Program-made: the position numbers and the translations under genes | Shown: positions 43,620 through 52,137 of the stretch, in pieces | How positions within the stretch are numbered: position 1 is the first letter of the stretch | How the letters are laid out: each line of letters starts with the position of its first letter | Notes under the pieces: generated by a model | What the model was told of the DNA's origin: nothing | The model's database searches: none | Seen by the model: only the letters and a program-made list of their open reading frames with translations | DNA from: Streptomyces jumonjinensis | GTDB taxonomy: Bacteria > Actinomycetota > Actinomycetes > Streptomycetales > Streptomycetaceae | DNA length: 64,000 nucleotides | Direction of reading: 5' to 3' | Assembly (NCBI RefSeq): GCF_009600885.1 | Contig: NZ_VCLA01000151.1 | Span: 1-64,000, forward strand

Positions 43620-44027
43620 TCAGCTCTCGTCGGGCGTCAGCCGCAGCGAGACGGAGTTGATGCAGTACCGCTGGTCGGTCGGGGTGGCATACCCCTCCCC
43701 CGCGAACACATGCCCGAGATGGGAGCCGCAGCGCGAGCAGCGGACCTCGGTGCGGAGCATCCCGTGCGAGCGGTCCTCGATCAGCTCGACCGCGTCGCTG
43801 TCCTTGGGGTCGTAGAACGAGGGCCAGCCGCAGTGCGAGTCGAATTTGGTGTCGGAGCGGAAGAGCTCCGCGCCGCACGCCCGGCAGGAGTACACCCCCG
43901 CCGTCCTGGTGTCCGTGTACTCACCGGTGTGAGCGGGCTCGGTCCCGGCCCGGCGGAGCACCTGGTACTCCGCTGGGCTCAGCTCCGCGCGCCACTGCTC
44001 GTCCGGCTTCTCGATGTCGTACGCCAT
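43620..44027 (-). CDS. msrB: Peptide-methionine (R)-S-oxide reductase MsrB
   Basis: A 135-residue reductase of methionine-R-sulfoxide. Zinc-binding pairs CRAC and CSRC, the substrate region HCGWPSF, HLGHVF and the catalytic RYCINSVSL Cys near the C-terminus are all present. Cytosolic oxidative-damage repair. ATG at 44027 begins MAYDIEKPDEQWRAEL as in homologues. The murC stop is 13 bp upstream, so the genes are probably cotranscribed. Confidence 0.95.
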   Translation of the reverse strand: MAYDIEKPDEQWRAELSPAEYQVLRRAGTEPAHTGEYTDTRTAGVYSCRACGAELFRSDTKFDSHCGWPSFYDPKDSDAVELIEDRSHGMLRTEVRCSRCGSHLGHVFAGEGYATPTDQRYCINSVSLRLTPDES

Positions 44028-44040
44028 GACAACCGCTTCC

Positions 44041-45435
44041 TCAGCTCGACAGGCGGGCCAGAATCTCCGGACCGAGGTCCGTGACGTCACCCGCGCCCAT
44101 GGTGAGAACGAGATCACCCGGCCGGGCCATTCCCGCGACCGCCCCGGGCACGTCCGCCATGTCGTGGACGGCCGTGACATCCGCGCCCGAGGCGCGGGCG
44201 GCGGCGATGATCAGCTCGCTGGTGACCCCGTCGATGGGGTCCTCGCGCGCCGGGTAGATGTCCAGGACCAGGGAGGCGTCGGCCAGCGCCAGCGCCTGGC
44301 CCATCTCCTTGCCCAGCTCCTGGGTGCGGGAGAAGAGGTGCGGCTGGAAGACGACCAGCAGCCGGGAGCCGGCCGACGCGCCGCGCATGGCCGCCAGGTC
44401 GGCGGTCATCTCGGTCGGGTGGTGGGCGTAGGAGTCGATGACCTGGACCCCGGCGGCCTCGCCCTTGAGCTGGAGACGGCGCTTGACGCCGGTGTACTTG
44501 CCGAGCGCGGCGGCCAGATTGTGCGCCGGGACGCCCAGGGCGACGCCGGCGGCGAGCGCGGCCACCGCGTTGAGGGCGTAGTGGCTGCCGGGGACGGAGA
44601 CCGTGAAGGTCAGGAACCGGCCGTCGACGACCACCGTGACCTCGCTGGTCAGACCGCGCGGGGTGATCTTGTGCACCCGTACGTCGGCGGAGTCGGACTC
44701 ACCGTAGGTGACGATGTTCAGCCCGGAGCGGGTGCGCAGCCGGCCGGTCAGCTCGACCGCGCCCTGCTGGTCGGCGGAGATCACCAGGGTGCCGCCGGAG
44801 ACGATCCGGTCGGCGAAGATCTCGAAGGACTCGTAGATCTCGTCCATCGACGCGTAGTTCGCGTGGTGGTCCAGCTCCACGTTGAGGACGATGGCGACCT
44901 CGGGGGCGTACTTGTGGAAGCTGCGGTCGCTTTCGTCCGCCTCGGCCACGAAGATCTCGCCGGCGCCGTGCCGGGCGTTGGTGCCCGGACCGGCCAGATC
45001 GCCGCCGATGGCGTACGAGGGGTCCAGGCCGAGCCCGCTCAGCGCCACCGCCAGCATGGAGGTGGTGGTGGTCTTGCCGTGGGTGCCCGCCACCGCGATC
45101 GAGCGCAGGCCGGTCATCAGGGACGCCAGGGCGTCCGAGCGGTGGACGGCGGGGATCCCCAGCTCGGCGGCGCGCGCCAGCTCGGGGTTGTCGGCCCGGA
45201 TCGCGCTGGAGACGACGACGCAGCTGGCGTCCTCGGCCAGATGGTCCGCCGCGTGCCCGATACGGACGGTCGCGCCCAGCTCGCGCAGGGCGTCGGCGGT
45301 CGGGGACTCCTTGGCGTCGCTGCCCGCGACCCGCGCGCCGCGCCGGGCGAGGATCTTGGCGATGCCCGACATCCCGGCGCCGCCGATGCCGATGAAGTGC
45401 GGTCGTTCCATGGCGGTGGGGATGGCGGGTGCCAT
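44041..45435 (-). CDS. murC: UDP-N-acetylmuramate--L-alanine ligase MurC
   Basis: A 464-residue Mur ligase that adds L-Ala to UDP-MurNAc in peptidoglycan synthesis. N-terminal GIGGAGMSGIA binds UDP-MurNAc; P-loop AGTHGKTTTTS (about residue 115); EADESDRSF; late DSYAHHPTEM and FQPHLFSRT. ATG at 45435 follows GGGAGA. It lies outside the dcw division cluster, as in many streptomycetes. The msrB gene follows after 13 bp. Confidence 0.95.
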   Translation of the reverse strand: MAPAIPTAMERPHFIGIGGAGMSGIAKILARRGARVAGSDAKESPTADALRELGATVRIGHAADHLAEDASCVVVSSAIRADNPELARAAELGIPAVHRSDALASLMTGLRSIAVAGTHGKTTTTSMLAVALSGLGLDPSYAIGGDLAGPGTNARHGAGEIFVAEADESDRSFHKYAPEVAIVLNVELDHHANYASMDEIYESFEIFADRIVSGGTLVISADQQGAVELTGRLRTRSGLNIVTYGESDSADVRVHKITPRGLTSEVTVVVDGRFLTFTVSVPGSHYALNAVAALAAGVALGVPAHNLAAALGKYTGVKRRLQLKGEAAGVQVIDSYAHHPTEMTADLAAMRGASAGSRLLVVFQPHLFSRTQELGKEMGQALALADASLVLDIYPAREDPIDGVTSELIIAAARASGADVTAVHDMADVPGAVAGMARPGDLVLTMGAGDVTDLGPEILARLSS

Positions 45436-45499
45436 ACGTGCGTCTCCCGGAGTGTCGACTGTCCGGCCCTCGCTCGTGGGCCGCAGGTGAGGGTCCACC

Positions 45500-45970
45500 C
45501 TATTCGCTGTGCGCGAAGAGCTTGAGCACCGGTACGCCGACCCGGTGGCGTGCCCTGGAGGCCCAGTCCCGGTGGAAGAACTCCTCCACGTAGTGCGGCG
45601 CGGTCAGCACGATCACCTCATCGGCCCCCTTCTCCTCGACCACGGCCTTGAGCCGGTCGAGCGGATGGTCCTCGACGACCTCCCCCTCCGCCGGGCTGCC
45701 CGCCGCGCGCAGGGCGGCCACGGAGTGCGCAAGACCCACTTCGGCGGGGGCCTTGGCGGCGCTGCCCTCGGGCTCCTCGCCCTCGTGGACGGCCTCCTTG
45801 AGCTCCCCGAGCGCCACGTCGTCGATGGCGCGCAGCAGCACATCGGCCTGATCGCCGCGGGGCTGGAGCAGCACGACGAAGGAGACGTTCTCGTCCCCGT
45901 GCAGGGTGGTGACGAAGTCCACGTCGTCGGGCGTCAGGGGCTTCTCGATCATCAGTACGCTTGTGAACAC
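45500..45970 (-). CDS. Conserved actinobacterial protein, USP-like fold
   Basis: A 156-residue acidic protein. FTSVLMIEKPLTPDDVDFVTTLHG at the start and GADEVIVLTAPHYVEEFFHRDWASRARHRVGVPVLKLF at the end give an alternating beta-alpha layout similar to universal stress proteins. Homologues are often labelled indole-3-glycerol phosphate synthase in genome annotations, but no TrpC motif is visible. GTG at 45970 follows GAAGGG. It lies 64 bp upstream of the murC start. Function unknown. Confidence 0.75.
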   Translation of the reverse strand: MFTSVLMIEKPLTPDDVDFVTTLHGDENVSFVVLLQPRGDQADVLLRAIDDVALGELKEAVHEGEEPEGSAAKAPAEVGLAHSVAALRAAGSPAEGEVVEDHPLDRLKAVVEEKGADEVIVLTAPHYVEEFFHRDWASRARHRVGVPVLKLFAHSE

Positions 45971-45999
45971 GTCAGGACCCTTCTGCGGAAACCATCCTT

Positions 46000-46017
46000 C
46001 CCCGTGCCCGCACGGGG
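46000..46017. terminator. Hairpin between RibD-like reductase and USP-like gene
   Basis: CCCCGTGC (46000-46007) and GCACGGGG (46010-46017) form a perfect 8-bp stem with a 2-nt core. It lies downstream of the minus-strand reductase and upstream of the USP-like gene, so it may terminate the former. Confidence 0.4.
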
Positions 46018-46098
46018 TCTGCAGAGTAAGTGTGCCCAGCCGCAGCTAACCGGAACGATAAATTCCGCCGATTGTCGGATGCCCACGCGCCGTCTCCG

Positions 46099-46875
46099 CT
46101 ATACGCGGGACCGCAGGTAGCGGGTGTAGAGGAAGCCGGCCTCCTCCAGCACGGAGGCCAGGGCGAACCGCTCGGGCACCGCGAGGGCGGGGCCGCCCGC
46201 GATCCGCTGGGAGTCCCCCGCCGCCATGGCGGGCGACAGGGTCAGACAGAGCTCGTCCAGCGAGCCGGACGCCGTGAACTGCCCCAGCAGCCTCGGCCCG
46301 CCCTCGGTGAGCAGCCGCCGCAGCCCGCGTTCCGCGAGGGCGCGCACCGCCCGGGCCGGATCCACCCCGGCGCCGTCCCCGGCGATCACCACCTGCACGC
46401 CCGCCCGCTCGGCGGCGCGGATCCGGTCCGGGGGCGCCGCCGCGCCCGTCAGCACCAGCGTCGGCGTCAGCGCGGCGGTGAAGAGCGGCAGCGAGAAGTC
46501 GAGCCCGAGCGAGGCGCTCACCACGGCGATCGCGGGCGCGGGCCCCTGCCCCGCGGCCCTTCTGCGCTCCGCGAACGCCTCCCGGGCGCGGGCGGGGCGG
46601 TACCCCTCCATCCGGACCGTCTCCGCGCCCACCACCACCGCGTCGGCCAGGGCCCGCAGGGTGCCGAAGATCCGCATATCGGTGTCGGACGACAGGGGCT
46701 GGGAGCGGCCGTCGTGCTGGGCCGCGCCGTCCAGCGAGGAGACCATGTTCGCCCGCAGCCAGGTTCCGGAACCCGGGGCGGGATCCGGATAGGCGTAGGC
46801 GTCGGCCAGTTCGTCCAGCGACCACTCACGGTCGTCGTCGGGTGTCTGGTCGGTCACAGGGAGCAGGCGTCGCAT
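46099..46875 (-). CDS. Pyrimidine reductase family protein (RibD C-terminal/DHFR-like)
   Basis: A 258-residue NADPH-dependent reductase of the RibD C-terminal fold. RANMVSSLDGAAQHDGRSQPLSS (about residue 37) is the substrate/NADPH loop; DAVVVGAETVRMEGY and RRLLTEGGPRLLGQ bind the cofactor. The deaminase half of RibD is absent. It may reduce a riboflavin intermediate or another pyrimidine or pterin. ATG at 46875; divergent from zapE, 37 bp apart. Confidence 0.85.
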   Translation of the reverse strand: MRRLLPVTDQTPDDDREWSLDELADAYAYPDPAPGSGTWLRANMVSSLDGAAQHDGRSQPLSSDTDMRIFGTLRALADAVVVGAETVRMEGYRPARAREAFAERRRAAGQGPAPAIAVVSASLGLDFSLPLFTAALTPTLVLTGAAAPPDRIRAAERAGVQVVIAGDGAGVDPARAVRALAERGLRRLLTEGGPRLLGQFTASGSLDELCLTLSPAMAAGDSQRIAGGPALAVPERFALASVLEEAGFLYTRYLRSRV

Positions 46876-46912
46876 GGGGGGCAGTCTGACACGCCCTTTA
46901 CAGTGGGGAACT

Positions 46913-47995
46913 GTGCCCACCCCTGCCCCCCGTGCCATGACCGAAGGCGTACCGCTCACGCTGTCCGCCCGTGAGCCGTACGTCCCCGCCGACCGGCTGG
47001 TCGCCGAGATGGTGCCGCCGCCCCGGTTCGACTCCGTACGCTTCGACACCTATGTCCCCGATGAGCGGCAGCCCAGCCAGCGGGCGGCGGTCACCGCGCT
47101 CAGCTCGTTCGCCGCGGGCCTGGGCGGCGCGGCGGCGGACCGGCCGACGGGGGTGCGCCGCTGGTTCGGCAGGAAGCAGGCCGCGCCCACCGGCCCCCGG
47201 GGCGTCTATCTCGACGGCGGCTACGGCGTCGGCAAGACCCATCTGCTCGCCTCCCTCTGGCACGCCGCCCCGGCCGAGCCGGAGCGCAAGGCCTTCGGGA
47301 CCTTCGTGGAGCTGACGAACCTGGTCGGCGCGCTCGGTTTCCAGCAGACGGTCCGGACGCTCAGCGAGCACCGGCTGCTCTGCATCGACGAGTTCGAGCT
47401 CGACGACCCCGGTGACACCGTGCTGGTCTCGACGCTGCTCGGCAAGCTGGTGGACGCGGGCGTCGCGCTGGCCGCCACCTCCAACACCCTGCCCGGAAAG
47501 CTCGGCGAGGGCCGGTTCGCCGCCGCGGACTTCCTCCGGGAGATCCAGGGGCTCTCCGCGCACTTCATGCCGCTGCGCATCGACGGCGAGGACTACCGCC
47601 ACCGGGGGCTGCCCGAGGCTCCCGCCCCGTTCTCCGACGAGGTGGTCGTCAAGGCCGCGTACGCCGCCGAAGGGGCGTCCCTGGACGAGTTCCCGGCGCT
47701 GCTGGCCCATCTCGCGAAGGTGCACCCGAGCCGGTACGGCGCGCTCACCGACGGCGTACGGGCGGTCTGTCTCACCGATGTGGGGCCGGTGCCCGACCAG
47801 TCCACGGCGCTGCGGCTGGTCGTCCTCGCCGACCGGCTGTACGACCGCGAGGTGCCGGTGCTCGCCTCCGGCCTCCCCTTCGACCGGCTGTTCAGTGAGG
47901 AGATGCTCAACGGGGGCTATCGGAAGAAGTACTTCCGGGCCATCTCGCGTCTCACCGCGCTGGCCCGTGACGCGAAGGGCCTGGCGGGGCAGTAG
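46913..47995 (+). CDS. zapE: Cell division protein ZapE (AFG1-like ATPase)
   Basis: A 360-residue P-loop ATPase. Walker A GGYGVGKTHLL (about residue 102), Walker B LLCIDEFELDD, TSNTLPGKLGEGRFA and LPFDRLFSEEMLNGGYRKKYFRAISRL are hallmarks of the AFG1/ZapE family. In E. coli ZapE acts on the Z-ring under stress; the streptomycete role is less clear. GTG at 46913 follows GGGGA; an in-frame ATG at 46937 has no ribosome-binding site. Confidence 0.88.
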   Translation: MPTPAPRAMTEGVPLTLSAREPYVPADRLVAEMVPPPRFDSVRFDTYVPDERQPSQRAAVTALSSFAAGLGGAAADRPTGVRRWFGRKQAAPTGPRGVYLDGGYGVGKTHLLASLWHAAPAEPERKAFGTFVELTNLVGALGFQQTVRTLSEHRLLCIDEFELDDPGDTVLVSTLLGKLVDAGVALAATSNTLPGKLGEGRFAAADFLREIQGLSAHFMPLRIDGEDYRHRGLPEAPAPFSDEVVVKAAYAAEGASLDEFPALLAHLAKVHPSRYGALTDGVRAVCLTDVGPVPDQSTALRLVVLADRLYDREVPVLASGLPFDRLFSEEMLNGGYRKKYFRAISRLTALARDAKGLAGQ

Positions 47996-48039
47996 GTTCG
48001 GGGGTTGTAACCCACCTTTATCTTCAGAAGGGATCCACC

Positions 48040-48465
48040 ATGGCCACCACGCGCACGGCGCACACGGTCTGGGAAGGCGAGCTCCTCAAGGGCTCGGGCA
48101 CCGTCACCTTCGACTCCTCCGGCATCGGTTCGCAGCCGGTCTCCTGGCCGTCCCGCGCCGAGCAGGCCAATGGCAAGACCAGCCCGGAGGAGCTGATCGC
48201 GGCGGCGCACTCCAGCTGCTTCTCGATGGCCCTCTCGCACGGTCTCACCGGCGCGGGCAACCCGCCCACCCGCCTGGAGACCAAGGCCGATGTGACCTTC
48301 CAGCCGGGTGAGGGCATCACCGGCATCCACCTCTCCGTCCGCGGCGAGGTGCCCGGACTGGACGCGGAGGCGTTCGCCGAGGCCGCCGAGGGCGCCAAGA
48401 AGAACTGCCCGGTGAGCCAGGCGCTCACGGGCACGACGATCACGCTCACGGCCGAGCTCGTCTGA
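48040..48465 (+). CDS. osmC: OsmC family peroxiredoxin
   Basis: A 141-residue OsmC-type hydroperoxidase. ATTRTAHTVWEGELLKGSG start, SSCFSMALSH (first catalytic Cys) and KKNCPVSQAL (second Cys) match OsmC proper rather than Ohr. Thiol-dependent detoxification of organic peroxides in the cytosol. ATG at 48040 follows GAAGGGAT. A strong hairpin with T tract follows; the related ohr gene converges on it. Confidence 0.93.
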   Translation: MATTRTAHTVWEGELLKGSGTVTFDSSGIGSQPVSWPSRAEQANGKTSPEELIAAAHSSCFSMALSHGLTGAGNPPTRLETKADVTFQPGEGITGIHLSVRGEVPGLDAEAFAEAAEGAKKNCPVSQALTGTTITLTAELV

Positions 48466-48477
48466 CCCTGGGCAGCT

Positions 48478-48539
48478 GTGACCCGCACGGTTCCCGCACA
48501 CCCCGGTGCGCGGTACACCTGTGCGGGTCACGTCTTTTT
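48478..48539 (+). terminator. Rho-independent terminator of osmC
   Basis: A perfect 11-bp inverted repeat, GTGACCCGCAC (48478-48488) and GTGCGGGTCAC (48521-48531), is followed by GTCTTTTT. It begins 12 bp after the osmC stop and is the clearest intrinsic terminator in the window. Confidence 0.8.
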
Positions 48540-48660
48540 CCGCCGGTGGACGCCGCCTCGCTCCGTGCGAGCCGCCGTCAGATGTTCTTCCGTACCGGTG
48601 CGTTGACCGCGCTCATGGGCGCACCCTCCGGGTGCTTCGCGGCCCGCCGGTCTCCGCGCG

Positions 48661-48718
48661 CGATCACTCGGTCACCGATCACTCGATCACCCGGTCACCC
48701 GGTCACCCGGTCACTCGG

Positions 48719-48726
<8 letters not shown>
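48661..48726. repeat. 9-bp minisatellite (GGTCACCCG-type) at the end of ohr
   Basis: About seven imperfect copies of a 9-bp unit (CGGTCACCC, with ACTCGATC and ACTCGGTC variants) run from about 48661 to 48726. The array reaches the ohr stop codon (48719-48721 on the minus strand), so it forms the gene's 3' boundary. Confidence 0.7.
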
Positions 48727-49132
<406 letters not shown>

Positions 49133-49177
49133 GGGTACTGCACCTCTTCGTCGTCGTGTGCGGGGTGTTCCACAGGG

Positions 49178-49207
49178 GTTCCGCGGAGTTCCGCGAGGTT
49201 CCGCGGG
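49178..49207. repeat. 10-bp tandem repeats in the ohr leader
   Basis: Three near-identical 10-bp units GTTCCGCGGA, GTTCCGCGAG and GTTCCGCGGG occur 46-75 bp upstream of the ohr start, with GTGTTCC-type fragments on both sides. Role unknown; possibly part of the untranslated leader. Confidence 0.6.
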
Positions 49208-49237
49208 GTGTTCCGTCGCACACCACTAGAGCACACG

Positions 49238-49259
49238 ATTGAGTTGTGCACAACTGAAT
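49238..49259. promoter_or_regulatory. OhrR operator between ohr and ohrR
   Basis: AGTTGTGCACAACT (49242-49255) is a perfect 14-bp palindrome embedded in a near-perfect 22-bp inverted repeat (49238-49259). It lies midway between the divergent ohr and ohrR genes, 35 bp before ohrR, and has the TTGTGCACAA-like core expected for OhrR. Binding would repress both genes until an organic peroxide oxidises OhrR. Confidence 0.75.
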
Positions 49260-49293
49260 CGCGCAGAGGTGTCGCCTTGGGTATGCTGACGGC

Positions 49294-49806
49294 ATGGTCG
49301 AGACGATGCCCGGCGATGCGCTCAGCGGTGGACCGGAGGACGACTTCCTCCGGCTGGACCAGCAGGTCTGCTTCTCGCTGCACGCCGCGTCCCGGGCGTT
49401 CAACGGCGTCTACCGCAGCGCGCTGAAGGATCTGGGGCTGACGTATCCGCAGTATCTGGCGATGCTGGTGCTCTGGGAGCACGGCGAGCTGCCGGTCAAA
49501 CGGATCGGCGAGCATCTGCGGCTGGACTCCGGCACCCTGTCGCCGCTGCTGAAGCGGCTGGAGGCGGCGGGGCATGTGGAGCGCCGGCGCAGCAGCGAGG
49601 ACGAGCGCTCGGTGACGGTGCGCCCCACGGAGGCCGGGGCCGCCCTGCGCGAGCGGGCGCGGGCGGTGCCGCGCAGGATCGCCGCGGCGACGGGTCTGCC
49701 GCTGGAGCGCGTCCGGGCGCTGCGCGAGGAGCTCAACGCCCTGACGGCGGCGCTGGACTCGGCGGACCCGGTGGCCGCGAGCCCCTGCACCGCCGAGTCC
49801 GACTGA
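49294..49806 (+). CDS. ohrR: MarR-family organic peroxide sensor OhrR
   Basis: A 170-residue MarR-type repressor. LDQQVCFSLHAASRAFN (about residues 21-37) carries the reactive Cys that OhrR proteins oxidise in response to organic hydroperoxides; YPQYLAMLVLWEHGELPVKRIGEHLRLDSGTLSPLLKRLEAAG is the winged HTH with the DSGTLSPLL recognition helix. No second Cys is near, but a Cys at the C-terminus (SPCTAESD) could act as partner. Divergent ohr and the palindrome between them support the call. Confidence 0.93.
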   Translation: MVETMPGDALSGGPEDDFLRLDQQVCFSLHAASRAFNGVYRSALKDLGLTYPQYLAMLVLWEHGELPVKRIGEHLRLDSGTLSPLLKRLEAAGHVERRRSSEDERSVTVRPTEAGAALRERARAVPRRIAAATGLPLERVRALREELNALTAALDSADPVAASPCTAESD

Positions 49807-50038
49807 GCGGAGCCGGGCCCGGGGCTGTCGGGCCTCAGGAGGGCAGTTGCCGCCGCAGCGGGCCGCCCCGGTCCGCCGGTGCGCCCCGCACCTCCGCCAT
49901 GCCCGCGAGAACCCCCGCCCCCGGGGACCCCTGCATGCCTTCCACGCCCTTACCTCCCGCGCTCGGCGCCGATCGGGGCACGGTCGCAGATCCCGGCACA
50001 TCACCCCGACACGGAGGCGATATGTCCATCTGATAATG

Positions 50039-50073
50039 AAATGATCGTATATTTTTCTTTCGTGATCATTTCT
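50039..50073. promoter_or_regulatory. A/T-rich inverted repeat at the deacetylase start
   Basis: GAAATGATC (50038-50046) and GATCATTTC (50064-50072) form a perfect 9-bp inverted repeat around an A/T-rich spacer with TATATTTTT. In this G+C-rich genome such a patch looks like a promoter/operator rather than coding sequence. It overlaps the first possible ATG (50041) and precedes GTG at 50074. Confidence 0.5.
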
Positions 50074-50937
50074 GTGCGAAGCCTCACGGCTCTGGCCGTC
50101 CTGAGCGCCGCGCTCGTCGGCTGCGGCAGCGGGCAGGGCACGGCCGAGAAGCCCTCCCCCGGTCCGGCGGGCCCCAGCGGAGTGGCCGCCGCGGGACCCC
50201 ATGCCGAGAAGAAGCCCGCCCTGACCCCCGTCTTCACGCGCGCCGAGGTCCCCGAAGAGGCCGAAGACGCTGAGGACGCTGAGGAGACCGAAGACACCGA
50301 GAAGACCGTCGCCCTCACCTTCGACGCCGATATGACCGCCGATCAGGGACAGCGGGCGGTGCGCGGCGAACGCTTCGACAACCCCACACTCATCGAGACC
50401 CTCCGGGAGCTCAAGGTCCCCTCGACGGTCTTCATGACCGGCCGCTGGGCCGAGGAGTACCCCGAGCAGGCGAAGGAGATCGGCGCCGATCCGCTCTTCG
50501 AGATCGGCAACCACTCCTACAGCCACTACGGCTTCACCGGCGACTGCTACGGTCTGCCCGCGGTCAAGCGGGGCCGGATGCTGGCCGATGTGAAGCGGGC
50601 CTTCACCGCCTTCGAGCGGGCCGGGGCGCGCAATGTGGTCCCGTACTTCCGCTTCCCCGGCGGCTGTTACGACCAGGCCGCGCTACGGGCCATCGCCCCC
50701 GCCGGGGTGACGGCCGTGCAGTGGGACGTGGTCGGCGGCGACGCCTTCACCACCGACACCGACCGGGTCGTCGCGCAGGTGCTCGAAGGGGTGACACCGG
50801 GATCCGTGGTGGTGCTGCACTGCACCCGCAGCGCGGCCCCGGTCACCGAGGAGGCGATCCGCCAGATCGTGCCCGCGCTCCGCGAGGAGGGCTACCGCAT
50901 GGTGAAGGTCTCCGAGCTGATGAAGAAACCCCACTGA
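50041..50937 (+). CDS. Polysaccharide deacetylase lipoprotein (NodB domain)
   Basis: A 298-residue lipoprotein if it starts at ATG 50041, or 287 residues from GTG 50074, which gives a compact signal peptide (RSLTALAVLSAALVGC). An acidic Glu/Asp linker precedes the NodB domain (about residues 95-290): ALTFDADM (motif 1), NHSYSHYGF (metal His pair), YFRFPGGCYD and VQWDVVGGD. It probably removes acetyl groups from cell-wall glycan on the outer face of the membrane. The A/T-rich first eleven codons argue for the GTG start. Confidence 0.85.
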   Translation: MIVYFSFVIISVRSLTALAVLSAALVGCGSGQGTAEKPSPGPAGPSGVAAAGPHAEKKPALTPVFTRAEVPEEAEDAEDAEETEDTEKTVALTFDADMTADQGQRAVRGERFDNPTLIETLRELKVPSTVFMTGRWAEEYPEQAKEIGADPLFEIGNHSYSHYGFTGDCYGLPAVKRGRMLADVKRAFTAFERAGARNVVPYFRFPGGCYDQAALRAIAPAGVTAVQWDVVGGDAFTTDTDRVVAQVLEGVTPGSVVVLHCTRSAAPVTEEAIRQIVPALREEGYRMVKVSELMKKPH

Positions 50938-50943
50938 CCGCGG

Positions 50944-51120
50944 TCAGCCGGAACAGGCCGTCCGCTGCGCCTCCTGCCACTCGCAGACCGGGCAGAGCGT
51001 CACACCCTTCGCCGACTCCGGATACTCCGTCGGCTCACGGCAGAGCACACATTCGGCGAAGGGGGGCCCGCCGGTCACGCCGTGGGCGGGGCCCGGTGGA
51101 TCGCAGTACGGCTCGTCCAT
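50944..51120 (-). CDS. Small zinc-finger-like protein (58 aa)
   Basis: A 58-residue protein with CVLC and CPVC pairs 15 residues apart (about residues 25-46), a probable zinc knuckle, plus single Cys near each end. ATG at 51120; no clear ribosome-binding site, possibly leaderless. It converges on the deacetylase and is divergent from the PTH2 gene. No known function. Confidence 0.6.
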   Translation of the reverse strand: MDEPYCDPPGPAHGVTGGPPFAECVLCREPTEYPESAKGVTLCPVCEWQEAQRTACSG

Positions 51121-51226
51121 GCGTACGAGCATACGGACGGGCCGTGCCGCCCGTCGTCCGCCGCGGCGGACCGCGAGCGGCCGGCGGCCCTCCGGCGTGC
51201 CGCCGGCGGCTGGCACACTTACCCGT

Positions 51227-51943
51227 GTGAGCAGCGATTCCACCAGCCCCGACAGCCCCTTCCGCCACAAGGACACGGACCGCGACAGCGCACCGCAGTC
51301 CGTCCTGCCGCTGGTGGTCCGGATCGAGAAGACCGACCCCCCGTCCCGTACCGACGCGCTGGAAACAGCGGCCCGCGCCGTGCTCACGATCCTGGCCGAC
51401 GAGCGCTCGCAGGGCGAGGGCGAGTGGGCCCGGGCCATCCGGGACTGGCAGGACGCCCGGATCCGCAAGGTGGTGCGCCGGGCGCGCGGCGCGGAGTGGC
51501 GCAAGGCGTCCGCGCTGCCGGGGATCACCGTGACCGGCGCGACCGCCGAGGTACGGGTGTTCCCGCCGGTCCCGCTGGACGGCTGGCCCAAGGAGCTCGC
51601 CAAACTCCAGGTCTCGGGCACCGAGCTGGCCGACCCCGCCGCTCCTGCCGTCCCGCTCCCCGGCGCCCCGGTGCTCTGGCTCAGCCCGGAGGTGGAGATG
51701 TCCGCGGGCAAGGCCATGGCCCAGGCCGGTCACGGCGCCCAGCTGGCCTGGTGGGAGCTGTCCGACCGCGACCGCGACGCCTGGGCGGCGAACGGCTTCG
51801 GTCTCTCGGTCCGCGTCCCGGACCCCGGCGACTGGCGGGAGCTGACCCGCGGCGGACTGCCCGTCGTCAGGGACGCCGGCTTCACCGAGATCGCTCCGGG
51901 CTCCTGCACGGTGGTCGCCGACCACCCCGCGCTGCGCCGCTGA
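51227..51943 (+). CDS. PTH2-type peptidyl-tRNA hydrolase family protein
   Basis: A 238-residue protein. An N-terminal half of about 130 residues (PLVVRIEKTDPP ... AIRDWQDARIRKVVRRARG) carries an extra domain; the C-terminal half has the PTH2 core (MSAGKAMAQAGHGAQLAWW, KxxAQxxH-like, and ITEIAPGSCTVVADHP end). It may hydrolyse peptidyl-tRNA. GTG at 51227 has no ribosome-binding site and lies close to a possible -10, so the mRNA may be leaderless. Confidence 0.75.
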   Translation: MSSDSTSPDSPFRHKDTDRDSAPQSVLPLVVRIEKTDPPSRTDALETAARAVLTILADERSQGEGEWARAIRDWQDARIRKVVRRARGAEWRKASALPGITVTGATAEVRVFPPVPLDGWPKELAKLQVSGTELADPAAPAVPLPGAPVLWLSPEVEMSAGKAMAQAGHGAQLAWWELSDRDRDAWAANGFGLSVRVPDPGDWRELTRGGLPVVRDAGFTEIAPGSCTVVADHPALRR

Positions 51944-52137
51944 GCTCCGGGAGGACACGGGGACCGGCTCATCGACGGCGGGCGGCGCCGGTTCCTCCTG
52001 AACGACCGAGCGACCGAACCGCTGAGCCGCTGAACACCGCGCCCCCGCGTTACGTACCTCCCAGTACGGCCGAACCGGTTGAACCCCCGTCCGGCCGGCG
52101 GCTGATCTGCCGTGAACATCTCAACTCGGGAGGCACC

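Noticed and set aside
45500..45970. Indole-3-glycerol phosphate synthase
   Set aside because: The name is frequent in genome annotations, but the sequence lacks the TrpC barrel length and motifs.
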